Shown in pieces: positions 1-7,383 of a stretch of 64,000 bases of DNA. The first letter of the stretch is position 1. Each line of letters starts with the position of its first letter. Below the pieces are notes generated by a model. The model searched no databases. It saw only the letters and a list, made by a program, of their open reading frames with translations, and was not told the origin of the DNA. The stretch is from positions 51,125-115,124 of the forward strand of contig CACZDV010000004.1 of NCBI GenBank assembly GCA_902780025.1. Direction: 5' to 3'. Source of the stretch: an uncultured Prevotellaceae bacterium. Lineage in GTDB: Bacteria; Bacteroidota; Bacteroidia; Bacteroidales; Bacteroidaceae. The translations under genes were made by a program, and so were the position numbers.

Positions 1-211
1 TCCCGTCGCTTTCCGCCCTCAGCTCAATGGCATCGTCCGTCGGTTGCGGGTAGGCATATTTGATGATGTTCGACACCATCTCCTCGAGCACCAGGTTCAG
101 GTTCATCAGCAACTCGCCGTCAAGGGCGAACTCGTCGCCAAGTTCGTCAACAAAGGCCGCCACACGTCTCAGTTCGGCGGGTTTATTACCTATGGTTATT
201 TCCTTTATCAT
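1..211 (-). CDS. Anti-sigma factor / serine kinase-type ATPase, 5' part only
   Basis: Only the first 70 codons are in the window; the gene runs off the left edge. The start is the ATG at 209-211 (MIKEITIGNK). The N-terminus reads like an RsbW/HATPase_c_2 protein: about 40 residues of alpha-helix and strand followed by LNLVLEEMVSNIIKYAY, which contains the N-box (E...N) of GHKL ATPases. Such proteins bind ATP and either phosphorylate an anti-sigma-factor antagonist or sequester a sigma factor. A PP2C-type phosphatase that could belong to the same kind of partner-switching circuit lies at 27054-29120, but nothing links the two directly. A TAnnTTTG box lies 37 bases upstream. Family call is good; specific role unknown. 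Confidence 0.75.
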   Translation of the reverse strand, partial: MIKEITIGNKPAELRRVAAFVDELGDEFALDGELLMNLNLVLEEMVSNIIKYAYPQPTDDAIELRAESDG

Positions 212-247
212 GCCTACTCTCAGAATGATTATTCGAAAAGGTTGCTG

Positions 248-306
248 CAAAGATACAAAAAAAATGAGAATAGTGATTATTTTTTGCTATATTTTCTTTA
301 CCTTTG
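248..306. promoter_or_regulatory. Divergent Bacteroidetes -7 boxes
   Basis: TATCTTTG on the minus strand (248-255) faces the anti-sigma-like gene, and TACCTTTG on the plus strand (299-306) faces yitT. Both match the Bacteroidetes -7 consensus TAnnTTTG. No convincing -33 TTTG at 19-21 bases was found for either. Confidence 0.6.
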
Positions 307-384
307 CACAAAAATCGAGAAAAGATGATGAAGAAAGTAGCCTTTTTATTAGAACTAACGCCGCAAGGCTAAATATAACTTGAA

Positions 385-1296
385 ATGACTGCAACGATTA
401 ACAGGGCAAGCTTCGGAAAGGAGCTGCGCGACTACATTATCATCACCATTGCCATGATGAGTTACGCCATCGGATGGGGCGTATTCCTGCTGCCTAACAA
501 CATTACGACTGGCGGCGTGGCTGGTGTGTCCTCCATCCTCTACTGGGCAACAAACATCCCCGTGCAGGTGAGCTACTTCATCATCAACGGTCTGCTGTTA
601 GCGGTGGCGCTATGGGTGTTAGGGTGGAAGTTCTGCGTGAAAACTGTTTACGCTGTGGCGGTACTGACGGTGAGCATCGGCATAGTGGCCGACCACTATA
701 ATGCCCATCTGCTGGCAGACCAACCATTCATGGCGGCCATCATCGGTGCCGTATTCTGCGGTTGTGGCGTGGGGTTGGGACTGGCCAACAACGGCTCAAC
801 GGGCGGTACGGATATCATTGCGGCTATCATCAACAAATACCGCGACGTATCGTTGGGCCGCGTCATCATGATCTGTGACGTTATCATCATCTCCAGTTCC
901 TATTTAGTACTGCGCGACTGGGAGAAGGTTATCTATGGATATGTGGTGCTCTACGTGACGGCCTTCTGTATCGACCAGGTGGTGGAGTCAGCGCGCCGTT
1001 CGGTGCAGTTCTTCATCATCTCCGACAAATACCGTGAGATAGGCGAGCGCATCAACCGTGAGCCTCACCGTGGCTGTACGGTCATCGATGCTCAGGGTTT
1101 CTATTCGGGCAAAGATGTAAAGATGCTGTTCGTGCTGGCCAAGCGCCGCCAAAGCAACCTCATCTTCCGCATCATCAACGAGGTTGACCCCCACGCCTTC
1201 GTGTCGCAGAGTGCCGTCATCGGTGTCTACGGCGAGGGCTTCGACCATTTTAAGGTTAGAATGAAGAAACCAACACAAGATTTACAACAGACATAA
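385..1296 (+). CDS. YitT family membrane protein
   Basis: A 303-residue protein of the YitT/DUF161 family. Residues about 15-190 form five or six hydrophobic segments with the family glycine-rich loop (GVAGVSSILYW, NNGSTGGTDIIA). Residues about 225-290 form the soluble DUF2179 domain (GCTVIDAQGFYSG...VSQSAVIGVYGEGF). The family is widespread in inner membranes; its transport substrate is not established. It is followed after 3 bases by the DUF3737 gene, so the two are probably co-transcribed. The ATG at 385 is chosen because it precedes the first membrane segment and lies about 75 bases after a TAnnTTTG box. Confidence 0.85.
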   Translation: MTATINRASFGKELRDYIIITIAMMSYAIGWGVFLLPNNITTGGVAGVSSILYWATNIPVQVSYFIINGLLLAVALWVLGWKFCVKTVYAVAVLTVSIGIVADHYNAHLLADQPFMAAIIGAVFCGCGVGLGLANNGSTGGTDIIAAIINKYRDVSLGRVIMICDVIIISSSYLVLRDWEKVIYGYVVLYVTAFCIDQVVESARRSVQFFIISDKYREIGERINREPHRGCTVIDAQGFYSGKDVKMLFVLAKRRQSNLIFRIINEVDPHAFVSQSAVIGVYGEGFDHFKVRMKKPTQDLQQT

Positions 1297-1299
1297 CAC

Positions 1300-2181
1300 A
1301 TGCAACTAATCAAAGACCAGAAATTCGGCGGCGAACGACCGTTGTTCGCTACCCATGACCTCCAGCTGGAGAACATCACGATTACCGACGGCGAATCAGG
1401 CATTAAGCAATGCCAGCACATGGAGGCTCACAACTGTAAATTCTATGGCAAATACCCGTGGTGGCACGTTGATGGCGCCCTTATTGAGGATTGCTATTTT
1501 GCCGAAGGCTCACGCTCGGCCGTGTGGTACACCAACGACCTCGTCATGCGCCGTTGCCGCATCGACGGTCCGAAGTTCTTCCGCGAGATGAAGAACGTGG
1601 AGTTGGAGGACGTGGAGATAACCGATGCCGACGAGACTTTCTGGCGCGTCGACGGCCTGCGGCTGAAGAATGTCCGTCTGCACGGCGGCACCTATCCCTT
1701 TATGTTCTCCAAGAACATCTACGTCGAGGGCTTGGACAGCGACTCAAAGTACGTCTTCCAGTACTGTAAGAACGTGGAGATTCACCACGCCAATATCCTG
1801 ACGAAGGACTCCTTCTGGGAGTGCGAGAACGTCACCATCTACGACTCGGTGCTCGACGGCGAGTACTTGGCGTGGCACTCGAAGAACGTACGATTGGTGA
1901 ACTGCCACCTGGCGGGTGAGCAGTTGCTGTGCTACACCGACAACCTGGTACTGGAGAACTGCACCATCGACGCCGCCTGCGACCGGATGTTTGAATACTC
2001 GACCGTCGAGGCCGACATCCGTGGCCATATCGAGAACATTAAGAACCCGACCAGCGGTCATATCGTGGCCGACTCAATAGGCAGCATCACCATCGACGAG
2101 AACGTCCGGCAACCCGCTAACTGCATCATTGAAAAAAGGCAAATAGCCTCCCCAAGCCCCTCCCAAGGAGGGGATGCTTAA
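1300..2181 (+). CDS. DUF3737 family right-handed beta-helix protein
   Basis: A 293-residue protein with no signal peptide made of short imperfect strands (repeating patterns such as LxNxxIxD, NVRLxxxHL, NLVLENCTID), typical of the DUF3737 parallel beta-helix family. No enzymatic motif is evident and the function is unknown. It sits between yitT and a MalY-type aminotransferase on the same strand. The last 11 codons (ASPSPSQGGDA) are encoded by one arm of a dispersed inverted repeat, so the natural C-terminus was probably near IIEKRQI and has been extended by the repeat. Confidence 0.8.
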   Translation: MQLIKDQKFGGERPLFATHDLQLENITITDGESGIKQCQHMEAHNCKFYGKYPWWHVDGALIEDCYFAEGSRSAVWYTNDLVMRRCRIDGPKFFREMKNVELEDVEITDADETFWRVDGLRLKNVRLHGGTYPFMFSKNIYVEGLDSDSKYVFQYCKNVEIHHANILTKDSFWECENVTIYDSVLDGEYLAWHSKNVRLVNCHLAGEQLLCYTDNLVLENCTIDAACDRMFEYSTVEADIRGHIENIKNPTSGHIVADSIGSITIDENVRQPANCIIEKRQIASPSPSQGGDA

Positions 2182-2258
2182 ATAGACTAACCATACAAGA
2201 TGAATAGAACAGAAAATGTGACCAAACATCCCTCCCTTGGGGAGGGCTTGGGTGGGCT
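2145..2258. repeat. Inverted repeat pair spanning the DUF3737 / malY junction
   Basis: Arm 1 is 2145-2176 (begins AGCCTCCCCAAGCCCC, ends GGGGATG). Arm 2 is 2227-2258 (begins CATCCCTCCC, ends GGTGGGCT). Arm 2 reverse-complemented matches arm 1 at most of 32 positions. The 50-base loop holds the DUF3737 stop codon and the malY start codon, so each arm is translated: one as the C-terminal tail of DUF3737, the other as residues 10-20 of MalY. Confidence 0.85.
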
Positions 2259-3402
2259 CTTCGACGAATTGATAGAGCGGCGCGGTACGGGCTGTGTGAA
2301 GTGGGACGAGAGCCCGTCACCCGTCACCATCCCCCTCTGGGTAGCCGATATGGATTTTCAGGTGGCTCCAGCTATACAGGAAGCTGTCAGAAAGCGCGCG
2401 GAGCATCCTGTCTTCGGTTACACTCATGTCGGCGACGACTATTACGACGCCGTCATCTCCTGGTTCCAGCGCCGCCACCAGTGGACTATCCGTCGTGAGG
2501 AAATACTCTATACCACGGGCGTCGTACCGGCCATGTCGGCAGCCATCAAGGCGCTGACGATGCCCGGCGAGCGGGTGCTCATCCTGTCGCCCGACTACAA
2601 CTGCTTCTTCTCCAGCATCCGTAACAACGGCTGCGAGGTGCTGGAGAACTGTTTGGTTCATTCGAGATACGAGGTGGACTGGTCCGACTTCGAGGCGAAG
2701 TGTGCCGACGAGAAGACGACGGTGTTCCTGCTCTGCAACCCTCATAACCCGACGGGCCGCGTATGGACGAAGGAGGAATTGGCGCGGATGAACGACATCT
2801 GCCTGAAGCATGGCGTCAAGGTTGTCTCTGACGAGATTCACTGTGAGCTGGTGATGCCCGGCCACACGTTCCAACCCTTTGCTGCTGTCAGCGAGGCATG
2901 CCGCCAGAACTGCGTCACACTGAACTCTCCGTCGAAGTCGTTCAACATCGCCGGACTGCAGATTGCCAACATCATCTGTGCGCAACCGGCATGGCACCGC
3001 CGCATCGACCGAGCCATCAATATTAATGAGGTGTGCGATGTGAATCCCTTCGGCCCCGTGGCACTCATCGCCGCTTATAACGAGAGCGAACAGTGGCTCG
3101 ACGAGCTCAACCAGTACCTTTGGGGCAACTACACCGCGCTTTGCGATTTCGTCGCAAAGCACCTACCCCAATGGACGGTCTGCCCTTTGGAGGGCACTTA
3201 CCTCGTATGGGTAGATGTCACGCAGACGGGCATGATTGCCCAGCAATATGCCGACCTCCTCATGGAAAAGGCCGGCGTCTGGGTGAACCCCGGCACGATG
3301 TACGGCCCGCAGTCGGGCGAGGGCTATATCCGCATCAACATAGCCTGTCCCCGCAGCCGCCTGATGGAAGCATTGGGGAGAATTGCAAAATTGAAAAATT
3401 AA
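2200..3402 (+). CDS. MalY/PatB-type PLP aminotransferase (cystathionine beta-lyase-like)
   Basis: A 400-residue fold-type I PLP enzyme. FDELIERRGTGCVKWD near the N-terminus, the PNPTG-like segment NPHNPTGRVW, SDEIHCEL and the Schiff-base lysine in SPSKSFNIAGLQ are all in place. The C-terminal arginine lies in EGYIRINIACPRSR. MalY/PatB proteins cleave cystathionine or cysteine S-conjugates and can transaminate; substrate cannot be told from sequence. The first 20 residues (MNRTENVTKHPSLGEGLGGL) are extra compared with the family, which usually begins a few residues before FDE; they are encoded by a dispersed repeat arm. No ATG lies closer to FDE, so the start at 2200 is kept. Confidence 0.85.
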   Translation: MNRTENVTKHPSLGEGLGGLFDELIERRGTGCVKWDESPSPVTIPLWVADMDFQVAPAIQEAVRKRAEHPVFGYTHVGDDYYDAVISWFQRRHQWTIRREEILYTTGVVPAMSAAIKALTMPGERVLILSPDYNCFFSSIRNNGCEVLENCLVHSRYEVDWSDFEAKCADEKTTVFLLCNPHNPTGRVWTKEELARMNDICLKHGVKVVSDEIHCELVMPGHTFQPFAAVSEACRQNCVTLNSPSKSFNIAGLQIANIICAQPAWHRRIDRAININEVCDVNPFGPVALIAAYNESEQWLDELNQYLWGNYTALCDFVAKHLPQWTVCPLEGTYLVWVDVTQTGMIAQQYADLLMEKAGVWVNPGTMYGPQSGEGYIRINIACPRSRLMEALGRIAKLKN

Positions 3403-3419
3403 AGAACTAAAGTTTAACC

Positions 3420-5477
3420 TTAACGGAAAATCTTGTAGGTCCTAACGTTGCCGTCCTGCCGTTGTCTGACGATGTTCAGACCGCGCTGCGGATGGGCAAT
3501 GCGCATGCCACCAGGGGTGTAGTACTCCGTCTGTCCGCCGCCGACAGTCATTGACAGGCCACGCACAGCGGTTCCCGGCTCGTAGTGCTTGACACCGAGG
3601 AAAGCATCCATCGACAGCGAGGGCTTGCGCGTCAGCGGGTTCCAGGCTCCCATATCGTAGTCGTCGGTTATCTCGGGCTCCCAATAATAGAGTCCCGCAG
3701 CACCGGCATCCATCAACTGCATCAGCAGGTCGCAGAGCCACTGGTTGCCCTCTATCTGACGGTCGTTGTAGTAGCCTGTCTCAACGATGAACACCGGCTT
3801 ACCGTAGCGTTCGCGCAGCACCTTCACATTCTCGCAGACCTTGGCCGTCAGCGCCTCGGGCTTCAGCGTTGAACCTTTGACATGCATCGACAGTCCGATG
3901 GCATCCCACTGAGCACCTGCCACCTGTAGCGTGTCAAAGTAGTCGGTCAGCCATTTCGTATTCTCACACTCCGCAACGTGGAGCACCGTCTGCAGCTCGG
4001 GGTTGACGGCCTTCACGGCTTCATAGGCCGTATTGATGATACTGACGAAGGTGGCCGTCTCACGACCATCCTCCCACAACAGTCCACTATCCACCTCATT
4101 GCCTATCTGCACCCAGCGCAGATGACCGGTACCGTTCAGGCTCTTCACCACCGTAGTGGTGTGGCTCTTGACCGTGCCCAGCAGCTTTTCCGTGTTGTAG
4201 TTCTTCCACGCCTTCGGCTTCACGTTGTCTCCCCACCAGTCGCAATAGTGCATATCAAGCATGATGCTGAGCCCCTGTGTCTTAGCCTGGTTCCCCAGGT
4301 TCTTGGCATAGGTGGCGTTGAAGTCGCTATTGGAGGGACTGACCAGCACCCGCAGTCTCACGCTATTCGCTCCCTGTTCCTTCAGGGCTGCCATCAAGGC
4401 CTTCTGCTGTCCGGCACGGTTATAGAATTTCTTACTCTGGCGGGTTATCTGCGTGGTCGAGCTGACGTCGGCACCGAATACAAAAGTACTGTCTAAAGCA
4501 GCACGGTCAAACACGGTGTCGGTCTCTGTCTCCACATCTTTGAACGGGGCGTCGTAGTCCTTGTCGGCAGCGGTGAAGTTGCGTGTCTTCACCGTCCAGT
4601 GGCTGTCGAAGCCCGTGAGGTCGGGCTTCAGGAAGATGCGGGCGTTCTGCTTGTAGCCCTTCAACTGCCAGTCCATCCACTTGATGGCTATCGTGCCGAA
4701 GCGTCCGCCGTACTGCTCCCAATACCCCGGATTGTGTCCGGCATCCGACAGGTCGGCCCATGCCACGGGTTTCTTCACCTTGCCGTAGTCGGTCTTGGCG
4801 TTCTCATAAGCCACGTCGCCCGTGCCGCCGGTCATGTAGATGAGCGGACAATGCAACGAGTTCAGCGTGTTGGGCGACGCACCTCCCATCGACATGCCGC
4901 CCATACCGGCATTCATGATGAGCAACGTCTTCACCCACGACTTACTGCAGTTGGCAATAGCCTGTGCGCCGCCGCAGGAGTGACCCGCCAGCGCGACGTT
5001 CTTCACGTTGATGGCATGAAAGTAGTCGCTGGTCGTCAGCTTCTCCTGCTTGACGAGCCAGTTATAGGCCTCCACCACCATCTTCTCGTCCGATCCGCCG
5101 TCGTCGCGCTCACTATCGGTCATCTCGAAGGCACCGATGCCCACAACGACATAGCCGTGCGATGCCAGATGATTGAGCAAGCGCTCATAGCTGGTAGACG
5201 AGCCCGAACAGGCCCCGTTGCACCAGATGAGGATGGGCAGCGGACCCTCGCGGCGGGCAGCGTACTTGATGTTGCGGGGACGGTAGACGGTGAAGTTCGG
5301 CAGCGTCTTCTCGCTGACGACGATGGCCTTGTAGCGGCCGCTGCCTCCATTGTCTATTTCTTTTTGTCGCGATACCTGATTGTTAATGGTCTCATCAGCC
5401 GCAGCAGCTGTCAGCGTAAAGGCTGTCATCAGCATCAGGGCGACCAGTCTCAAGTGTTTTAGGTTTACTCTCATCAT
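3420..5477 (-). CDS. Secreted alpha/beta-hydrolase fused to GH53 endo-beta-1,4-galactanase
   Basis: A 685-residue secreted protein. The start at 5477 gives MMRVNLKHLRLVALMLMTAFTLTAAAAD, a clear signal peptide, 22 bases after a TACCTTTG box; the upstream in-frame ATGs would fall inside the promoter. Residues about 40-280 form an alpha/beta hydrolase with an oxyanion-region WCNGACSGS and a nucleophile elbow GHSCGG, as in dienelactone hydrolase/chlorophyllase-like enzymes. Residues about 320-620 are a GH53 catalytic domain: FGADVS, LDMHYCDWW, acid/base in QIGNEVDSGLLW and nucleophile in FIVETGYY. The C-terminal 60 residues end in a sorting-tail-like segment. GH53 cuts beta-1,4-galactan; the esterase-like half might remove acyl groups from the same polymer (inference). 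Confidence 0.85.
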   Translation of the reverse strand: MMRVNLKHLRLVALMLMTAFTLTAAAADETINNQVSRQKEIDNGGSGRYKAIVVSEKTLPNFTVYRPRNIKYAARREGPLPILIWCNGACSGSSTSYERLLNHLASHGYVVVGIGAFEMTDSERDDGGSDEKMVVEAYNWLVKQEKLTTSDYFHAINVKNVALAGHSCGGAQAIANCSKSWVKTLLIMNAGMGGMSMGGASPNTLNSLHCPLIYMTGGTGDVAYENAKTDYGKVKKPVAWADLSDAGHNPGYWEQYGGRFGTIAIKWMDWQLKGYKQNARIFLKPDLTGFDSHWTVKTRNFTAADKDYDAPFKDVETETDTVFDRAALDSTFVFGADVSSTTQITRQSKKFYNRAGQQKALMAALKEQGANSVRLRVLVSPSNSDFNATYAKNLGNQAKTQGLSIMLDMHYCDWWGDNVKPKAWKNYNTEKLLGTVKSHTTTVVKSLNGTGHLRWVQIGNEVDSGLLWEDGRETATFVSIINTAYEAVKAVNPELQTVLHVAECENTKWLTDYFDTLQVAGAQWDAIGLSMHVKGSTLKPEALTAKVCENVKVLRERYGKPVFIVETGYYNDRQIEGNQWLCDLLMQLMDAGAAGLYYWEPEITDDYDMGAWNPLTRKPSLSMDAFLGVKHYEPGTAVRGLSMTVGGGQTEYYTPGGMRIAHPQRGLNIVRQRQDGNVRTYKIFR

Positions 5478-5499
5478 GGTTGAGGTTTTAAGTTGGGTG

Positions 5500-5557
5500 C
5501 AAAGGTACAAAAAAAAGGGGAATAAGGAATCGTTTTGGGAAATTATTTGTAATTTTG
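5500..5557. promoter_or_regulatory. Divergent -7 boxes, GH53 gene and C_GCAxxG_C_C gene
   Basis: TACCTTTG on the minus strand (5500-5507) serves the GH53 fusion gene. TAATTTTG on the plus strand (5550-5557) ends four bases before the ATG at 5562, so the rightward transcript is predicted to be leaderless or nearly so. Confidence 0.6.
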
Positions 5558-5561
5558 CGCC

Positions 5562-6050
5562 ATGATTCATCAAACCACCATCGACAAGCAGGCGCGGATG
5601 AAGCGCGCCGAGGAACTATTCATGCTGGGTTTCAACTGTTCGCAGTCTGTGGCGGCGGCCTTTGCCGACGTCTATGGCTACAGCGAGGAGCAGATGCTGC
5701 GCGTCAGCGCGGGCTTCGGGGCCGGCATCGGACGCATGAGGATGTCGTGCGGTGCCTTCAACGCCCTGGCGCTGCTGGCCGGACTCCACAACGGCAGCAC
5801 GACCCCCGGCGACCAGCAAGGGAAGTCAGAGAACTACCGGCTGGTGCAGCAGTTGGCCGCCAAGTTTCAGGAGGAGCACGGTTCACTCATCTGTGCCGAA
5901 CTGCTGAAGCTGAAGCGCGGCACCCCCATCAGCTATGTAGCCTCCGAGCGTACCGCGGAATATTACCAGAAGCGGCCTTGCGTACGGCAGATCATCTCCG
6001 CTGCACGTATCTATGCCGAATTTCTCGAACAGTCAGAGTTGCAGCCCTGA
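5562..6050 (+). CDS. C_GCAxxG_C_C family redox-type protein
   Basis: A 162-residue protein with the spaced cysteines of the family: GFNCSQSV, the central MSCGAFNALALLAGL, ICAELL and RPCVRQII. Members are small cytoplasmic proteins common in anaerobes and thought to bind metal or take part in redox; the reaction is unknown. The ATG at 5562 is used because it is followed by an uninterrupted family N-terminus (KQARMKRAEELF) and lies just downstream of the -7 box. The 3' end overlaps the convergent M20 hydrolase gene by 18 bases. Confidence 0.8.
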   Translation: MIHQTTIDKQARMKRAEELFMLGFNCSQSVAAAFADVYGYSEEQMLRVSAGFGAGIGRMRMSCGAFNALALLAGLHNGSTTPGDQQGKSENYRLVQQLAAKFQEEHGSLICAELLKLKRGTPISYVASERTAEYYQKRPCVRQIISAARIYAEFLEQSELQP

Positions 6051-7091
6051 CAGCAGGGCCACGTAGGTAGTGATGGCATCGCGGATTTCCGAGATGCGGA
6101 TAAACTCGTCGGCCGAATGGCTGCGCGACGATTCGCCAGGACCTAACTTCATCGACGGGAAGGGCATCAGCGCCTGGTCGCTCAGCGTGGGCGAACCGAA
6201 GGGCGTCTTGCCCATCTGCAGACAGCGCTGCACCAGCGGGTGGTCGTGGCTGATGGCCGACGAATGGAGCCGGAAGGAGCGCGCCTCCAAGCGGCACTTC
6301 TTCATGCGTTTCCTCAGGAACTCAAACAGGTATTCGTTCTGATAGTACTCATTGGTACGTACGTCGAGGATGAAGTGCAGGCGGTCAGGCACGACGTTGT
6401 GCTGCGTACCGCTCTCGACGACGGTCACCGTCATCTTCGTCGGCCCTAACAGCGGACTCTCCTTGCGGAACTTGTAGTCGCGCAGCCACACCAGGTCGTC
6501 AAGCGCCTCATAGATGGCGTTCACGCCCTCGTTGCGGGCGGCGTGTCCCGACTTGCCGTCGGCATAGCCGTCGACCACCATCAGGCCCTTCTCCGCCGTT
6601 GCCGGCTGCATGCCCGTTGGCTCGCCCACGATGGCCACATTGATGGGTGGCAGCTTCGGGAGCACACGGCTGAAGCCGTCCTTTCCCGACACCTCTTCCT
6701 CGGCCGAGCATACCCATAATATATTATAGGTACGCGGGCGATGCAGCATGACGCGGTAAGCCTGGAGCGTAGCCACCAAGCCGCCGCCGCAGTCGTTCGA
6801 ACCCAAGCCGTAGAGCACGTCGCCCTCCAGCGTCGGCTCAAAGGGGGCACGCGTCCACGTAGCCACCGGCTTCACCGTGTCGATATGGGCATTGAGCATC
6901 AGCGTCGGACGGTTGTTGTCCCAGTCCGTGCAGCCTACCCACAGGTTGTTGCCCTCGCGGCCGTAGCCCAGCCCCCAGCGTTCCAATTGCGCAGCCATCA
7001 CATCGGCTGCCTTTGCCTCGTCGCGACTCACCCTCGGCGTGGCTATCAGCTGCTTCAGCAGCTCCACTGCATCGTGTACGTATTGTTCCAT
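6033..7091 (-). CDS. M20 family metallohydrolase (ArgE/DapE-like deacylase)
   Basis: A 352-residue zinc hydrolase. Visible metal and catalytic motifs are NAHIDTV, LGSNDCGGG, the catalytic glutamates in SAEEEVSG, VGEPTG, and the C-terminal histidine in SRSHSADEF. This is the Bacteroidetes enzyme usually annotated as acetylornithine or N-acyl-amino-acid deacetylase; in this phylum the arginine route can use succinylated or acetylated intermediates, so the exact acyl group is not certain. No other arg gene is adjacent. A TATCTTTG box lies 18 bases upstream of the start. Confidence 0.8.
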   Translation of the reverse strand: MEQYVHDAVELLKQLIATPRVSRDEAKAADVMAAQLERWGLGYGREGNNLWVGCTDWDNNRPTLMLNAHIDTVKPVATWTRAPFEPTLEGDVLYGLGSNDCGGGLVATLQAYRVMLHRPRTYNILWVCSAEEEVSGKDGFSRVLPKLPPINVAIVGEPTGMQPATAEKGLMVVDGYADGKSGHAARNEGVNAIYEALDDLVWLRDYKFRKESPLLGPTKMTVTVVESGTQHNVVPDRLHFILDVRTNEYYQNEYLFEFLRKRMKKCRLEARSFRLHSSAISHDHPLVQRCLQMGKTPFGSPTLSDQALMPFPSMKLGPGESSRSHSADEFIRISEIRDAITTYVALLSGLQL

Positions 7092-7108
7092 ACCTTCGCT
7101 TTTTCCCG

Positions 7109-7116
7109 CAAAGATA
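7109..7116 (-). promoter_or_regulatory. -7 box of the M20 hydrolase gene
   Basis: TATCTTTG on the minus strand, 18 bases before the ATG at 7091. The 292 bases between this gene and the M56 peptidase gene hold this promoter and a 21-base tandem repeat; I see no gene there. Confidence 0.6.
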
Positions 7117-7294
7117 CGTATTATCTCCCGATAATCTTACCGCGGCGACCGTTTTATAATAACCTTTAACAATTTTTAGTCTCGCGGACGCATCGGCATA
7201 CTGTCGGCCCACACTGCCTACTGATTCACGATATAGTACCGTTAAAAGTCGCTGATGGTGCCCTCAAAGCTGTTCGATGGTGCCGGATAAAGTT

Positions 7295-7378
7295 AAAACT
7301 GTGTCGATGTTTGATAAAACTGCGTCGATGTTTATTAAAACTGCGTCGATGTTTGATAAAACTGCGGCATTGCTTGAT
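7295..7378. repeat. 21-base tandem repeat, four copies
   Basis: Four consecutive 21-base units starting AAAACTG(T/C)GTCGATG, at 7295, 7316, 7337 and 7358; the fourth unit has diverged. More degenerate copies extend left to about 7240 (CTGATGGTGCC, TTCGATGGTGCC). The array begins immediately after the stop codon of the M56 peptidase gene, in its 3' untranslated region. Confidence 0.85.
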
Positions 7379-7383
7379 AGTTT

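Noticed and set aside
7295-7378. The 21-base tandem array as a CRISPR array
   Set aside because: Units are contiguous with no spacers.
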